Translations under genes and position numbers: made by a program | Shown here: positions 15,674-25,649 of the stretch, piece by piece | Numbering within the stretch: the stretch's first letter is position 1 | Layout of the letters: each line of letters starts with the position of its first letter | The notes under the pieces: generated by a model | Told to the model about the DNA's origin: nothing | The model's database searches: none | Seen by the model: only the letters and a program-made list of their open reading frames with translations | NCBI GenBank assembly: GCA_038316435.1 | Contig: JBBQAQ010000038.1 | Coordinates: forward strand, 1 to 41,116 | Source: JACJXF01 sp038316435 | Lineage (GTDB): Bacteria; Bacteroidota; Bacteroidia; Bacteroidales; GCA-2748055 | Direction of reading: 5' to 3' | Length of the DNA stretch: 41,116 bases

Positions 15674-17671
15674 TCAAGGTTTGGAAATCTTAAAATAATC
15701 CTTCTTTTCTTTCATCCATGAATTAAGGCTGGCAAGCATGTATAATTTTAAATCCTTTTCCTTCAGGTTATAAGCAAGGTTCTCCATTTCACCCGGATCA
15801 TTTTTCAAATCGAAAAGTTGCTCATTTCTGCTTCCGTATGAATAAAGTATGTATTTATAATTTTTATACCACACGGTTCTGGCAACGTTTTCGGGCTTTG
15901 CAGGATCCGGAGCAAATTCGGCAAACAGAAAATTCCTGAAACTTGTATCGGACTTTTCAATGATAGGTTTGAGACTCATTCCTTCTATTAATGGGGAAAT
16001 GCTTAATCCAGCATAATCCAGCATGGTAGGTAAAATATCAATTCCAGATACCAGATGTTCTGTATCTGATGCATTTTTAAAATCTTTCCCGAACCAGCTG
16101 ATAATAAGTGGCACTTTCATACTTTCTTCATAGGGATAAAGACTTCCGGCCAAGCTATGAGCTCCGTTTCCGTCACCATGATCGCTTGTAAAAACAATCA
16201 AGGTGTTTTCATCATAGCCCTGTTTTTCCAGCATTGCGATAAGTTTGCCAATCTCCTCATCTACTTTTTCAACCAAAAGGTAATACTGATAATTGTAATT
16301 TCTCCATGCTTGTCCCACTGTCTTCTGGTTGAAGGTAAGGCTGGCAGGATCATTACTTTTACTCCTCAGTGCCATCAGGAACTCTGGTTCATTTGTTCCA
16401 ATTTCTGAATTATAAGGCAGTGGTGCAGTACTTTCAGGGTTTACTGCGGGCAAATATGCATCCGGTCGTGCCGCAACATTTACGATATCATGCGGATTCC
16501 TGAAGGAAACAGCCATCAGCCACGGTTCATCCGGGTGTCTCTGAATTTGTTTAACCATTGCATCTGCAAGCGGAGAGTCTGTATCGCTTCCTAATCCTGT
16601 TGTTTTTTCAGGGGATGAGAAATTGACCAGATCAAAACCCGGAATCGAATCCTTTCCAGATATATTCGGAAAAGTTTCAGGGAGTTGCCAGGTTCCACCC
16701 CAGATTGTCCGGTATCCGCCAAGCCGAAACAAATGTCCCATATTCAGCAAACTACTGTCGGGCTTCTGTCCGTCGTAATTAACGCCCGTCTGATGCGGGT
16801 ACAAACCAGTAATAATTGAACTTCTCGAAGGCGAACATGTGGGAGAACTACAGTAAGAGCGAGAAAAACGGATACCTGCCGCAGCAAGTGCATCCATATT
16901 CGGAGTATGAATATATGGGTTTCCATAGGCACTCATTGCCGACATAGTCTGCTGATCAGTGAGTATAAACAGTATATTCGGTTTTCCGTTTTTTTTCTTC
17001 CGGGTTCTTTGATTATCTGCTTTTACATCACGAACAACAATTGAATGAAAATTTGCAGGACTGCTCCAGTTATCTGATTTCCCTTTCCACATCAACTGCG
17101 TCTCACGGTTTACTGAATCGGCATCATTTATGGCAATGTCCATTGAGAAATATGTACGTGGCCAAAAATGATTCCTTTTGAGGCTGGAATAAGGGAAGTA
17201 AACCTGAACCACATAGCTGCTGTCGAAAAGCTGAGTCCACGCACTGGCTCCGGTAACAATACTATTGTAATTTTTAGGATACCATTCGATAGGAGCAACA
17301 TTTTTCTTTCCAGGGAGAGGGATTATAACTGCTTGAAATACACCTTTTTCGTACATATTACGATTCCGCAGGCGAGGTGGGCGAAGATCCATATAAATTT
17401 CAACACCGTCATTCATATAGGAAAACTCGTTCCCTGTTCTAACGGAATCGTCCTTAACTCTTATGGTTAACAGAAGGCCTGTTTCTGTCCGGTTCATATA
17501 AGCAGTAGCAGAACAATCATTAGATCCTTTCCAGTTCTCCTTTCCAATTACAATCTGAGAACTATCGTTCATTTCAAAGACAAATGACTGTTCTTTATCA
17601 AACTTCTGATAGGAAGTGCAGGAGGTTGCAAAGATCAGTAAAAATAGAAAGAATGTGGAATAAAACTTCAT
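15674..17671 (-). CDS. Lipoprotein with CBM9-like domain fused to formylglycine sulfatase
   Basis: This 665-residue protein has a lipoprotein signal with lipobox ATSC (Cys18), so it is probably membrane-anchored. Residues about 30-220 resemble a family 9 carbohydrate-binding/DOMON-like domain, with NDGVEIYMDLRPPR and YFSMDIAINDAD. A sulfatase domain follows from about residue 230. It starts KPNILFILTDQQ (metal ligands at 239-240) and carries C279-S-P-S-R283, the CxPxR site whose Cys is oxidised to formylglycine. TSDHGD near residue 495 is also typical. It probably removes sulfate from a polysaccharide bound by the N-terminal domain. It lies 45 bp after the GH63-like gene in the same operon. 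An anaerobic sulfatase-maturating enzyme is not in the window. Confidence 0.88.
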   Translation of the reverse strand: MKFYSTFFLFLLIFATSCTSYQKFDKEQSFVFEMNDSSQIVIGKENWKGSNDCSATAYMNRTETGLLLTIRVKDDSVRTGNEFSYMNDGVEIYMDLRPPRLRNRNMYEKGVFQAVIIPLPGKKNVAPIEWYPKNYNSIVTGASAWTQLFDSSYVVQVYFPYSSLKRNHFWPRTYFSMDIAINDADSVNRETQLMWKGKSDNWSSPANFHSIVVRDVKADNQRTRKKKNGKPNILFILTDQQTMSAMSAYGNPYIHTPNMDALAAAGIRFSRSYCSSPTCSPSRSSIITGLYPHQTGVNYDGQKPDSSLLNMGHLFRLGGYRTIWGGTWQLPETFPNISGKDSIPGFDLVNFSSPEKTTGLGSDTDSPLADAMVKQIQRHPDEPWLMAVSFRNPHDIVNVAARPDAYLPAVNPESTAPLPYNSEIGTNEPEFLMALRSKSNDPASLTFNQKTVGQAWRNYNYQYYLLVEKVDEEIGKLIAMLEKQGYDENTLIVFTSDHGDGNGAHSLAGSLYPYEESMKVPLIISWFGKDFKNASDTEHLVSGIDILPTMLDYAGLSISPLIEGMSLKPIIEKSDTSFRNFLFAEFAPDPAKPENVARTVWYKNYKYILYSYGSRNEQLFDLKNDPGEMENLAYNLKEKDLKLYMLASLNSWMKEKKDYFKISKP

Positions 17672-17716
17672 TGATACAACTTGTTAGAAATCAGATTATC
17701 AAATACTTGCAACACC

Positions 17717-19603
17717 TTACCAGTATCCTTCTTCCATCAAAGGAATAAGTGCCAGCAGACCTCCCCATGAATAGAAGCTATCACTGCTTTTCACGTCTCC
17801 GCCAACACCGGTAACCGAATTGTAATTTTCATGAACTCTCCTGTTTTCAGTCCATTCTTTCATTAGAAGATTTAGTGATTTTTCGGCCAGAATTTTTCTT
17901 GCTTCGGGGAGATCATAGTTCCGCAATCCCATATAAACTAGGAAATTCATAGGTGCCCATATTCTTCCCCTCCAGTATTCATTATCAGGGAAGGCAGGAT
18001 CATTTCTGGCAATGGAAGGCATCATAAACTCTCCGAAAAACTCTTTCGGATTCATAAAATGCTCCTGTATCATCCTTTCAGCTTGCGCCTGACTTGGAAC
18101 ACCTGCAAGTAAAGGGTAAAAATTAGTTGGAGCAAGGTGTTTTGAAAACTCGTTTGTAATCAGATTTTTATCCCGGTAAATTCCGGTCTTTTCATCCCAT
18201 AGTTCTTGAAGTTTTATACTAAATTTTGCAGCTCTGTCAAGCAACTCTGTTTTGTCGTTCTCTTTGCCTAATTCCGATGCAATAAACGCAAGCGACTTAC
18301 AGTCAGATATATACAGGCTCATAAGATCAACAGAAGCAAGTTCCATCAGATGGGTACTTTTATTGAAAACGACTTCTTCAAACAGAGGAGAATTATCAAG
18401 CCCTGATTCATACATTGCAGCCTGTTTATTATTGTTGTCTGTCCCTGTTTCAAGGGAATCCGATCCCCATGAAAGATACCCCTTGTTGTTGCGGGCCTTG
18501 TCCCACCAACGGTTCCAGGTTAGCAGTTTATCATAAACTTCATTCAGAAACCATTTATCCTGGTACTTTTCATAGATAAGTTTACAAACCATACTTCCAA
18601 CAGGAGGCTGGGAGCGGTCGAATGAAGATTTATTTGCCAGCGCTGCCGTATAATTTGGTATGAATCCCCCGGGAGTAATGGAGTTTGTCATTGCGATTGC
18701 ATTGGAATATGCATTGTACTTATCGTCGCATGCAAACATGGCAGCAGTAAAATAGGTATCCCAGTCAAACAGAATATAACCGCCCCAATTCTCGCTCCAT
18801 AAGCGTGATACAGGGGTTATTGAACGGTGATTAAAAGCGTCATAAATGATATTCCAACCTAGCAGATTTCTCATGGCATTATGAGCTTCTGCAAGATCTC
18901 CATATTTTTTTTGCTGGTCTTTATAGATTTCTTCTCTCTTCTTAACATATTCCTGAATCTTTTCCAAACTACGTCCATATCCTGTAAAGAACGCGGTTTC
19001 TTCAGCAGAACTAACACAAAGATAGGGGGATGATAAAGCAAGGGGGATATTTAACTCTGTGCCAGAGGATTGAACATTGAATGTTTTCTGACTAACATCT
19101 GCCTGAATAATATTCTTCTTCTTTTCTACAATTCCCGGTTTATTATAAAGAATGCCGGTTTCGAGAAGTAAAAGTGGTGGGTTTTCAGGAATATCAATAG
19201 GTGTATAAAGTATCATGATGTCCCTTCGCTCTCTGACAACCTGAATTCTTGACTTCATTCCATTCCAGGTAAGTATCATGTCGATATATCTTCCGTCATA
19301 GGAATGTGCCACCGGAGTGATTTTACCCGGATAGTTTTGTAATGGGGATGAAATGCTTGCATTCTGAAGAAAGCACTGAGTGTAGTTTTTATCAACTGCC
19401 CTAAAGTCTAATCGGAGCGAGAGTCCTTCTGGCATGTAAACGTAATTCAAAAGGTTTGAATTATCCCAGGTATTCCAGCCCCCAAGCAGGTATTCCTGAA
19501 GCTTTTCGTTGTTTTCTATTTTGCTGGTATCGAAACCTTTATCTCTGACGCATGATGCAAACAGAAATACGAAAAAAAGTGGGAAAATCAGTTTTTTAAT
19601 CAT
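17717..19603 (-). CDS. GH63-like lipoprotein glycosidase (clan GH-G, (alpha/alpha)6 barrel)
   Basis: I choose the ATG at 19603 because it places a lipoprotein signal (MIKKLIFPLFFVFLFASC, lipid Cys at residue 18) at the N-terminus. An upstream ATG at 19633 adds 10 residues without improving it. The 628-residue protein has an N-terminal beta-sandwich and then a C-terminal barrel from about residue 240. The barrel holds ENWGGYILFDWDTYFTA, ESGLDNSP, EYWRGRIWAPMNFLVYMGL and HENYNSVTG, all typical of GH63/GH37-like alpha-glycosidases. The Asp and Glu of DWDTYF, GLDNSP and HENYN are likely active-site residues. The substrate is unknown; pairing with the sulfatase suggests a sulfated glycan. Confidence 0.87.
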   Translation of the reverse strand: MIKKLIFPLFFVFLFASCVRDKGFDTSKIENNEKLQEYLLGGWNTWDNSNLLNYVYMPEGLSLRLDFRAVDKNYTQCFLQNASISSPLQNYPGKITPVAHSYDGRYIDMILTWNGMKSRIQVVRERRDIMILYTPIDIPENPPLLLLETGILYNKPGIVEKKKNIIQADVSQKTFNVQSSGTELNIPLALSSPYLCVSSAEETAFFTGYGRSLEKIQEYVKKREEIYKDQQKKYGDLAEAHNAMRNLLGWNIIYDAFNHRSITPVSRLWSENWGGYILFDWDTYFTAAMFACDDKYNAYSNAIAMTNSITPGGFIPNYTAALANKSSFDRSQPPVGSMVCKLIYEKYQDKWFLNEVYDKLLTWNRWWDKARNNKGYLSWGSDSLETGTDNNNKQAAMYESGLDNSPLFEEVVFNKSTHLMELASVDLMSLYISDCKSLAFIASELGKENDKTELLDRAAKFSIKLQELWDEKTGIYRDKNLITNEFSKHLAPTNFYPLLAGVPSQAQAERMIQEHFMNPKEFFGEFMMPSIARNDPAFPDNEYWRGRIWAPMNFLVYMGLRNYDLPEARKILAEKSLNLLMKEWTENRRVHENYNSVTGVGGDVKSSDSFYSWGGLLALIPLMEEGYW

Positions 19604-19772
19604 GAGGCAATTTTTAATAGTCTTGTCTAACAAAAGCTTTTTAGTCGATCCGATAGGTCAATTTAACGAAATCGCTATTGAACTACACTGTTTCAAAATC
19701 ATATAAATAACACAAAACCGGCTTAAATTTAGTGTTTTTTCAGGAATTCATCAATCTCAATGTGATGTACTT

Positions 19773-20276
19773 TCAGGAATATGTTGGATAATCAAACCCA
19801 AGTTTATTGGATTCGGGCTTATCGAGAAATTTCTCAAGATCATTTTGATAAAAATCCACAAAGAATTCGTACAAAGCTTTATTGAACTCATAATAATGCC
19901 ATTGCCCATTTACAAAAGGAATATCAATACTGCGGTTATTGGCAAGTTTCATGATAAAGTTACCCTTGTATTTTTTAAAAAGCATTTCGAACCTGAGTAC
20001 CTGTTCAGGTAATTCCGATTTAGGAATTTTAAGCAACATTCCAACCTGCACATGCCAGAATGAGTCTGGATTCAGATTCATTGACTTCAGCGGCTCATTT
20101 GTTGGACCTCCTTTTTCATCCCATGAATATAAAATGGCGTTTTTTGGAGGAAGCGAAAAATACTCCAGATAAGAAGTAAGGAAACCCAGAAGGAACTGGA
20201 GACTTTCCTGCTGATAGCTATTAAAATCTTCGAGGTTTTTCCTGTAAATCTCAAAGAGCACCTGAAAACGATCCAT
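19773..20276 (-). CDS. Uncharacterised soluble protein
   Basis: I do not recognise this 167-residue protein. It has no signal peptide or membrane helix. It is rich in aromatic residues (FWHVQVGMLLKIP, QWHYYEFNKALYEFFVDFY) and ends FDYPTYS. The composition suggests a compact cytoplasmic domain. It has an ATG at 20276, lies 112 bp after the DUF2271 gene on the same strand and 169 bp before the GH63-like gene. It could be a tail gene of the TonB receptor unit or independent. Confidence 0.7.
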   Translation of the reverse strand: MDRFQVLFEIYRKNLEDFNSYQQESLQFLLGFLTSYLEYFSLPPKNAILYSWDEKGGPTNEPLKSMNLNPDSFWHVQVGMLLKIPKSELPEQVLRFEMLFKKYKGNFIMKLANNRSIDIPFVNGQWHYYEFNKALYEFFVDFYQNDLEKFLDKPESNKLGFDYPTYS

Positions 20277-20388
20277 AAAGTCTGAAGTGAATAATTATTT
20301 TCAGCAAGATAATTAATTACTCAGATCAGGACTATAACTTGTATTAAAAAAATATCAATCTGTTATTTTGGGGATATCTGGCGAAGTT

Positions 20389-21120
20389 TTATCTCAACTC
20401 AAGCTTTATACTTTTGGCAATATTCAGAGCTGTTGTCATACTGCTAAGATCTGTAAAAATCTCTCCTGTTTTGCCTGAATAATGACTGTGACCTAACACT
20501 TTTAACTCGTAAGTTTTTACACTGGAGTCTGTGTCAATATCGGCTTTGTAAACAAGCGCAGGCTGACACGATGTTTTATACTCAGCGTCATCCGGGTATT
20601 TGTTATTTGTCCAGAACTCGTTCCAATCCCAGGTTTGATTAATTTCCATGAATACAGAAAATCTCTTTAATTCCGGGTTTTCAATCCTGGTGTTTAGAAC
20701 AAAATTTCCCTGTGGAGTTGCACCTGTATAGGCATCTTCGATAGGATTTTGTTCATCGGGGAGGTAGAATCCTGCCTGATTTATAATACCGCGACGATGC
20801 GACCAGTAGGGAAGAGCCGCTGGGCGCATTATGGGGCCTGGCGTCCAGACACCTGCTCCCGCTTTCCCATGTTCAAATACGCCTTTCCCAATTGACTTTG
20901 ATACATACAAAGTCTGCACAAAGTTCCCTTTCTCATCTTCAACCCAGAAGGCTAAAAGAGGATGATTAAATTCTTTCCCCTTTGTAAATTCGATACTTAA
21001 TCGGGTTCCGACAGAATCGGAATTATAGGAATATACTTCTGGTGGCTCCTGAATCTGGGACGTTTTGCAGGAAGCCAGCAGAAACAGAATACTTGCAATA
21101 ATATAAATTCGTGATTTCAT
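20389..21120 (-). CDS. DUF2271 lipoprotein
   Basis: A 243-residue lipoprotein (lipobox LASC, Cys18). The mature part has the DUF2271 pattern: LLAFWVEDEKGNFVQTLYVSKSIGKG, then MRPAALPYWSHRRG, then DAYTGATPQGNF and INQTWDWNEFWTNNKYP. DUF2271 proteins are often found with TonB receptors and flavodoxin-like reductases in metal or haem uptake regions, but no activity is established. The gene starts 36 bp after the TonB-dependent receptor and is probably cotranscribed. It likely sits in the periplasm or the outer membrane inner leaflet. Confidence 0.85.
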   Translation of the reverse strand: MKSRIYIIASILFLLASCKTSQIQEPPEVYSYNSDSVGTRLSIEFTKGKEFNHPLLAFWVEDEKGNFVQTLYVSKSIGKGVFEHGKAGAGVWTPGPIMRPAALPYWSHRRGIINQAGFYLPDEQNPIEDAYTGATPQGNFVLNTRIENPELKRFSVFMEINQTWDWNEFWTNNKYPDDAEYKTSCQPALVYKADIDTDSSVKTYELKVLGHSHYSGKTGEIFTDLSSMTTALNIAKSIKLELR

Positions 21121-21156
21121 AGGATATCTAAAAAATATGTTAAACCTCTGAGAATA

Positions 21157-23568
21157 TTAAAACTGTACTATTATTCCAATGGTCGGAAGAACCGTCCCAG
21201 CTAGATTACCTAGTTCTTTAAGAGAGTACCTCTGCTGAGAAAGAGGATCTCCGGGATTTACAAGATCTGTGCCGTCCAGCAGTAACACCTTTTGCTGATC
21301 TGCCTGAAAATTATAAAGATTCTGTATATCCATATATAAATTTAAAGAAAACTTATTTAGAAACCATTCCTTATCTACTCTAACATCCAGTTGATGAAAG
21401 GATTTTAGCCTTTCCTGGTTAAACCTGCTATAGTCCAGAATCCCTCTCCCAGTAGCATCCCATGCTAACTTATAGCTCGATTGGAGCTGATCATAAGGAG
21501 TGTAAGGAACACCACCAACAAACCTCCATTTCATGCCTACTCTCCAGTTCTTTTTAAACTCTTTCAGCGCGGTAATGTTGAGAATGTGCCTGTTGTCCCA
21601 TGCGGTCGGAACCCATTTACCGATATTTAGTATTTCTGATTTAAAGGCCTGCGACTCGCTTCTGACTAAAGTATAGGATACCACCAGATTTCCCCCGAAG
21701 AAATCCTTGTTACGGTATAAAATCTCCATTCCATAGGCTCTTCCTGTTGCAATGGATTTCACAGCCTCATCTCCGAAGCTACCAAAATCAGCACCCTTAC
21801 TAGCCAGTGAAATGGAATCATTTATACTAAAAGGATAATTTCTGTAATACTTATAAAACCCCTCAATCGTAAATCTCGATTGTTCAGAGGGAAGCCATTC
21901 TATCCCTCCAACAATATGATCGGAATTGATATATGTAAGGCCGTTCTGTTTGTTAACCAACTGTCCTGCTGAGTTCCTGTATCCTAACATTGTATAAGGT
22001 GGAATCTGGAAATAACGGCCAACATTAAAATTCAGAAAGAAACTCTGATTTACGAGGTAAGATGCGGAAAACCGTGGCGATAACTGTTTCAGGGGATTGG
22101 ACATTTCAGAAGAAAAGTCGTTTGCATCTGTTCTTACTCCCAATGAAAGGGTAAGTCGATCTTTCAGAAAGTTTTGACTTGCTTGTCCGAAAATTCCATA
22201 TTTTACTAAGCTCAGATCACTTGAATAATCTATGATTAAAGGGTTTCCGTTAATATATGTTTTGTTATAGGTGGAGTTGTCATACATCGCATACTCCATG
22301 CTTGCACCAAAATTCAATCGAACACCGGAACTAAGAGTGGAATTATGTTCGTAACGCAATTTGTTCTCGATTTCATTTGAAATGTAATTGAAATTGAGTG
22401 TGTCGCTTTCATTATTATTTCTGTATTTAAAAGAGGAGTTATTCAAATGGTTCCTACTTACAACCCAGGTGTCATAGCCGTTTTCATGAAAGTGTTTGAA
22501 AACCACTCCTAATGTATAATTCCATTGTTCATTGGAAGGAAGATATCCAAGGATATACCGTTGCTCTTCAGTTTCATTTGCTTTTAGATTCAGTGCAAAC
22601 TGGTCGATTGCCCCAAGTCCCAAAATTGTAATTTCATTTTTTTCGTTAAGCTTGGTTTTTGTTTTAAACTGGAAATCGTTGTAGGTCGGCAGAAAAGGTA
22701 AACCAATAGCAGAAAATAGAAACTGCAGGTAAGACCGACGTGCCGACATGATATAGCTGGTGTTTTCACCTAATGGCCCATCCAGAGTAATTGCCAGATC
22801 TGATGCGCCAATTGAGCTTTTAACTTTAAGTTTGTCTTTGTTTCCATCGACCTGTTTTAATTCAAGAATAGAGCTAAGCGCGTTTCCTCGGTTTGCAGGA
22901 AAGGCTCCAGAATAGAAATTAACTTCACGGATAAAATCAACATTTATAATCCCAACTGGTCCTCCAGATGCTCCCTGTGTCGCAAAATGATTGATGTTGG
23001 GTATCTCAACTCCATCCAAATAAAAACGGTTTTCAGAAGCCCCGCCACCCCGAACAATGATATCATTTCTGAACGATGGAGTGGAAGCTACTCCCGGGTA
23101 AGACTGCAATACTTTCGAAATATCTCTGTTTCCTCCGGGGTTCTTCTCTATTTCAACAAGGTCAATCCTCCTGAGCGAAACCGGACTCTCCTCGTTTCTG
23201 CGAAATGGTGAGGCTTTTACGGTTATTTCTTCCAACAGAATTTTTGTCTCCTGCATGGGAATGTCGATAAAAACTTTATTGGCATTGGTTACTAAAATGG
23301 GCTCGGAAACATAGGTCTCATAACCCACAGAACTGGCTCTGATTTCAACATATCCAGGCTTTAATCCTGTGAAAAGAAACTTTCCATCCAGATCACTTAT
23401 TGAGCCAATATTTGTTCCAAAAACAGCAATGGTAGCGAATTCCAGAGGGACATTGTTCTTCGAGTTGTAGATACGTCCTTCCAGAACGCCATTGTTTTGG
23501 GCATTTAGAATTTTGGGAAGACCAAGTATCATTAGCAATAGTGCCAGTCGGTTAAAAAAGAATTTCAT
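21157..23568 (-). CDS. TonB-dependent outer-membrane receptor with CarboxypepD_reg-like N-terminus
   Basis: An 803-residue outer-membrane receptor. It has a signal peptide (residues 1-23, ending LNAQ). A CarboxypepD_reg-like beta domain follows (about 27-108, VLEGRIYNSKNNVPLEFATIAV), then a plug domain (about 118-225, with NPGGNRDISKVLQSYPGV and DGVEIPNINHFATQG), then a 22-strand-type barrel ending in IVQF. The terminal Phe is the usual outer-membrane sorting signal. It imports an unknown ligand using TonB energy. No SusD-like partner follows it, so it is not a classic polysaccharide SusCD pair. The DUF2271 partner hints at metal or cofactor uptake, but that is inference. Confidence 0.93.
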   Translation of the reverse strand: MKFFFNRLALLLMILGLPKILNAQNNGVLEGRIYNSKNNVPLEFATIAVFGTNIGSISDLDGKFLFTGLKPGYVEIRASSVGYETYVSEPILVTNANKVFIDIPMQETKILLEEITVKASPFRRNEESPVSLRRIDLVEIEKNPGGNRDISKVLQSYPGVASTPSFRNDIIVRGGGASENRFYLDGVEIPNINHFATQGASGGPVGIINVDFIREVNFYSGAFPANRGNALSSILELKQVDGNKDKLKVKSSIGASDLAITLDGPLGENTSYIMSARRSYLQFLFSAIGLPFLPTYNDFQFKTKTKLNEKNEITILGLGAIDQFALNLKANETEEQRYILGYLPSNEQWNYTLGVVFKHFHENGYDTWVVSRNHLNNSSFKYRNNNESDTLNFNYISNEIENKLRYEHNSTLSSGVRLNFGASMEYAMYDNSTYNKTYINGNPLIIDYSSDLSLVKYGIFGQASQNFLKDRLTLSLGVRTDANDFSSEMSNPLKQLSPRFSASYLVNQSFFLNFNVGRYFQIPPYTMLGYRNSAGQLVNKQNGLTYINSDHIVGGIEWLPSEQSRFTIEGFYKYYRNYPFSINDSISLASKGADFGSFGDEAVKSIATGRAYGMEILYRNKDFFGGNLVVSYTLVRSESQAFKSEILNIGKWVPTAWDNRHILNITALKEFKKNWRVGMKWRFVGGVPYTPYDQLQSSYKLAWDATGRGILDYSRFNQERLKSFHQLDVRVDKEWFLNKFSLNLYMDIQNLYNFQADQQKVLLLDGTDLVNPGDPLSQQRYSLKELGNLAGTVLPTIGIIVQF

Positions 23569-23781
23569 ATTTTTTACTTTTTCAAATCTTGTTTTACATA
23601 ATTGAAGATAAACACGGAAAATATAAAAATGTTCAATTATTGTTTAAGATAAACCCAAAATGATTAAACAAAAAACGCTTACTTAAACTTTGATATCTGA
23701 ATAATTATAAACCTACCCTGAGGTATCAAAGCAATAAGCCCAGAACGGTGTCAACAGCAAAAATATTCAGAATTGGTGTGA

Positions 23782-24735
23782 TCATAACTCCAAAAAAGGA
23801 TACTTTTTGGAAAGTGACTTGGTTTGCTTAGTGATTTTTTCGACGAACTTCCGGTGGGCTTCCGTACCTTCATTGTAAACTCTATGATTCCTTGCCCTGA
23901 TAAGCTTTTCCAACTCTTTATTAATTTCGCAAGTCTCCTTATCGAAATACACTTTTTCAAAAAGTTCCCAGATATACTTAATTGCCAAAGAGTTGGGATG
24001 CATAAGATCATCAGAATAGAATCGATAATCCCTTAAATCGTCAAGCAGAATCTCATAAGCAGGGAAATATTCAGTATTTTCGGGAAAGAGTTTGCAAATT
24101 TCTTCGATAGCCAGCAAAAGAACTGCTTTGCTGACCTGATTGCCATGTGCACCGTCTTTCCAATGCCTCACAGGGCTAACAGTAAAAATGATCTTAAGAT
24201 TCTTGTTTTTACGAAGGATTTCTGGAATAAACACTTTCCACGAACTGATGATATCCTCAGGACTTATAAGAATTCTGTCAAATTCCTTTTCCGGTAATTT
24301 ATGACAGTTAGAAACTATTACACCAGTTTTTTTCAGTCGATATACCCAGGCAGTTCCAAATGTAATAAGCTGAAAATCAGATTTATGCAGATGTTTTGAT
24401 GATTTCTTGATCTCCTGATTTATTCTTTTAAGGCATTCTTCCCTATCAGGATTCGAAAAGCTGCTGTGATGATCCCAAGAAAACCATAATTCATTATGAT
24501 ATTCGAGCTCTTCACTTTTGAACTCTTCCCCGTCTATAAGAATTCCTAGACTGTTTAGCAGACTGAGAGGATTGTAAACAACTCCAAATGGGTTTATCCT
24601 TACATTGAATGATAAGTCTTCAAGATTTTTTCCAATATTCTCAGTAAAACATGAGCCATTAAAGAGAATTTTACTTTTGTGATTGATGCGAAATGCTGAG
24701 GGTTTTAAATCTATTTCTGTACGAAATTCAGGCAT
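23782..24735 (-). CDS. GSCFA domain protein
   Basis: A 317-residue cytoplasmic protein of the GSCFA family, named for the motif seen here as FNGSCFTENIG (residues 25-35). Other conserved blocks are NPFGVVYNPLSL, ELWFSWDHHSSF, FGTAWVY, TVSPVRHWKDGAHGNQ and DDLMHPN. The Ser after Gly27 and the C-terminal Asp/His block give it the look of an SGNH-type hydrolase, but the reaction is not known to me. It starts 5 bp after the alpha/beta hydrolase gene, so the two are likely cotranslated. Hydrolase fold and neighbour suggest ester chemistry, which is inference. Confidence 0.92.
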   Translation of the reverse strand: MPEFRTEIDLKPSAFRINHKSKILFNGSCFTENIGKNLEDLSFNVRINPFGVVYNPLSLLNSLGILIDGEEFKSEELEYHNELWFSWDHHSSFSNPDREECLKRINQEIKKSSKHLHKSDFQLITFGTAWVYRLKKTGVIVSNCHKLPEKEFDRILISPEDIISSWKVFIPEILRKNKNLKIIFTVSPVRHWKDGAHGNQVSKAVLLLAIEEICKLFPENTEYFPAYEILLDDLRDYRFYSDDLMHPNSLAIKYIWELFEKVYFDKETCEINKELEKLIRARNHRVYNEGTEAHRKFVEKITKQTKSLSKKYPFLEL

Positions 24736-24740
24736 AGCAT

Positions 24741-25574
24741 TTAAATTTTGTTTTCTTCGAACCAGGAAATAATATGGTTAAAAACTTCAATCTTTATAAA
24801 TTCATTATGAAGTTCGTGATATTGATTTTGCCATAGTTTCAGGGAAGTACGTTTGCTGGTATTTAAAACGTAATCTTCACTGGCTTTTGGAGAAGTGATG
24901 GTGTCGGATGTCCCATGCATTATCAGAAAGGGAGAATTGATTTTGTAAACGTTCCTGAGTGCATGATACCCTGCCTGATATATTTCGTGAAACATTTTCA
25001 ATGATATCCGGTCATGGTTGAGAGGATCGCGCTCATAATCACGAACAATTTCAGGATCGTGCGAAATCTGTTCCGCTTTAAGCTGATTGGAAATGGTAAG
25101 AGCGGGAAGAAATTTTTTAAGAAACTGGGTAATTTTAATGACAATATCAGATGGCTCACTATATAACTTAAGCCATGGAGAGGTTACAATAACTGCCTCT
25201 ATAGGTCTGTTTCTTTTGATAATATGGTTCAGAACGAGGGTTCCCCCCATGGAATGGCCGTAAAGAATTTTTCTATATCCGGGGAAAAGCTCGTCGCTTT
25301 TTTCAAAGAGAATATCAATATCGTCCAATAATACATCCAATGATTTGATATGTCCTCTTTTTCCCTCAGATTTGCCGTGTCCGTGAAGGTCCATGCTGAT
25401 TACCGAGAATCCCTTTTCATTAAAAAGTTGCGCCCAATGATTGTAGCGACTACAATGTTCTCCCAGACCATGAACAAGTAAAATAATTTTTTTCTGGTCA
25501 TTTTCTGCCTTCCAGCTTTGAGCAAAGAGATTTGCACCGTCCCTGGCAGGCCAGATATAGGTCTGGCTATTCAT
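24741..25574 (-). CDS. Alpha/beta hydrolase (monoacylglycerol lipase/serine aminopeptidase S33 type)
   Basis: A 277-residue alpha/beta hydrolase. HGLGEH (35-40) is the oxyanion segment, MDLHGHGKSEG is typical of lysophospholipase/MGL-like members and GHSMGG contains the nucleophile Ser108. The catalytic Asp and His should lie in HGTSDTITSP and the following YHELHNE block. There is no signal peptide, so it is cytoplasmic. It probably cleaves an acyl ester; the exact substrate cannot be read. It is 75 bp after queG and 5 bp before the GSCFA gene. Confidence 0.9.
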   Translation of the reverse strand: MNSQTYIWPARDGANLFAQSWKAENDQKKIILLVHGLGEHCSRYNHWAQLFNEKGFSVISMDLHGHGKSEGKRGHIKSLDVLLDDIDILFEKSDELFPGYRKILYGHSMGGTLVLNHIIKRNRPIEAVIVTSPWLKLYSEPSDIVIKITQFLKKFLPALTISNQLKAEQISHDPEIVRDYERDPLNHDRISLKMFHEIYQAGYHALRNVYKINSPFLIMHGTSDTITSPKASEDYVLNTSKRTSLKLWQNQYHELHNEFIKIEVFNHIISWFEENKI

Positions 25575-25649
25575 TTTGGTATTTGCAATTAATTGAACCG
25601 CTTAATACGATGTTCAGATTATAAAGTTAAGAAAAAATGTATTTAGTTT

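Noticed and set aside
21157..23568. SusC-type polysaccharide utilisation locus
   Set aside because: No SusD-like gene follows the receptor; the neighbours are a DUF2271 lipoprotein and an unknown protein.
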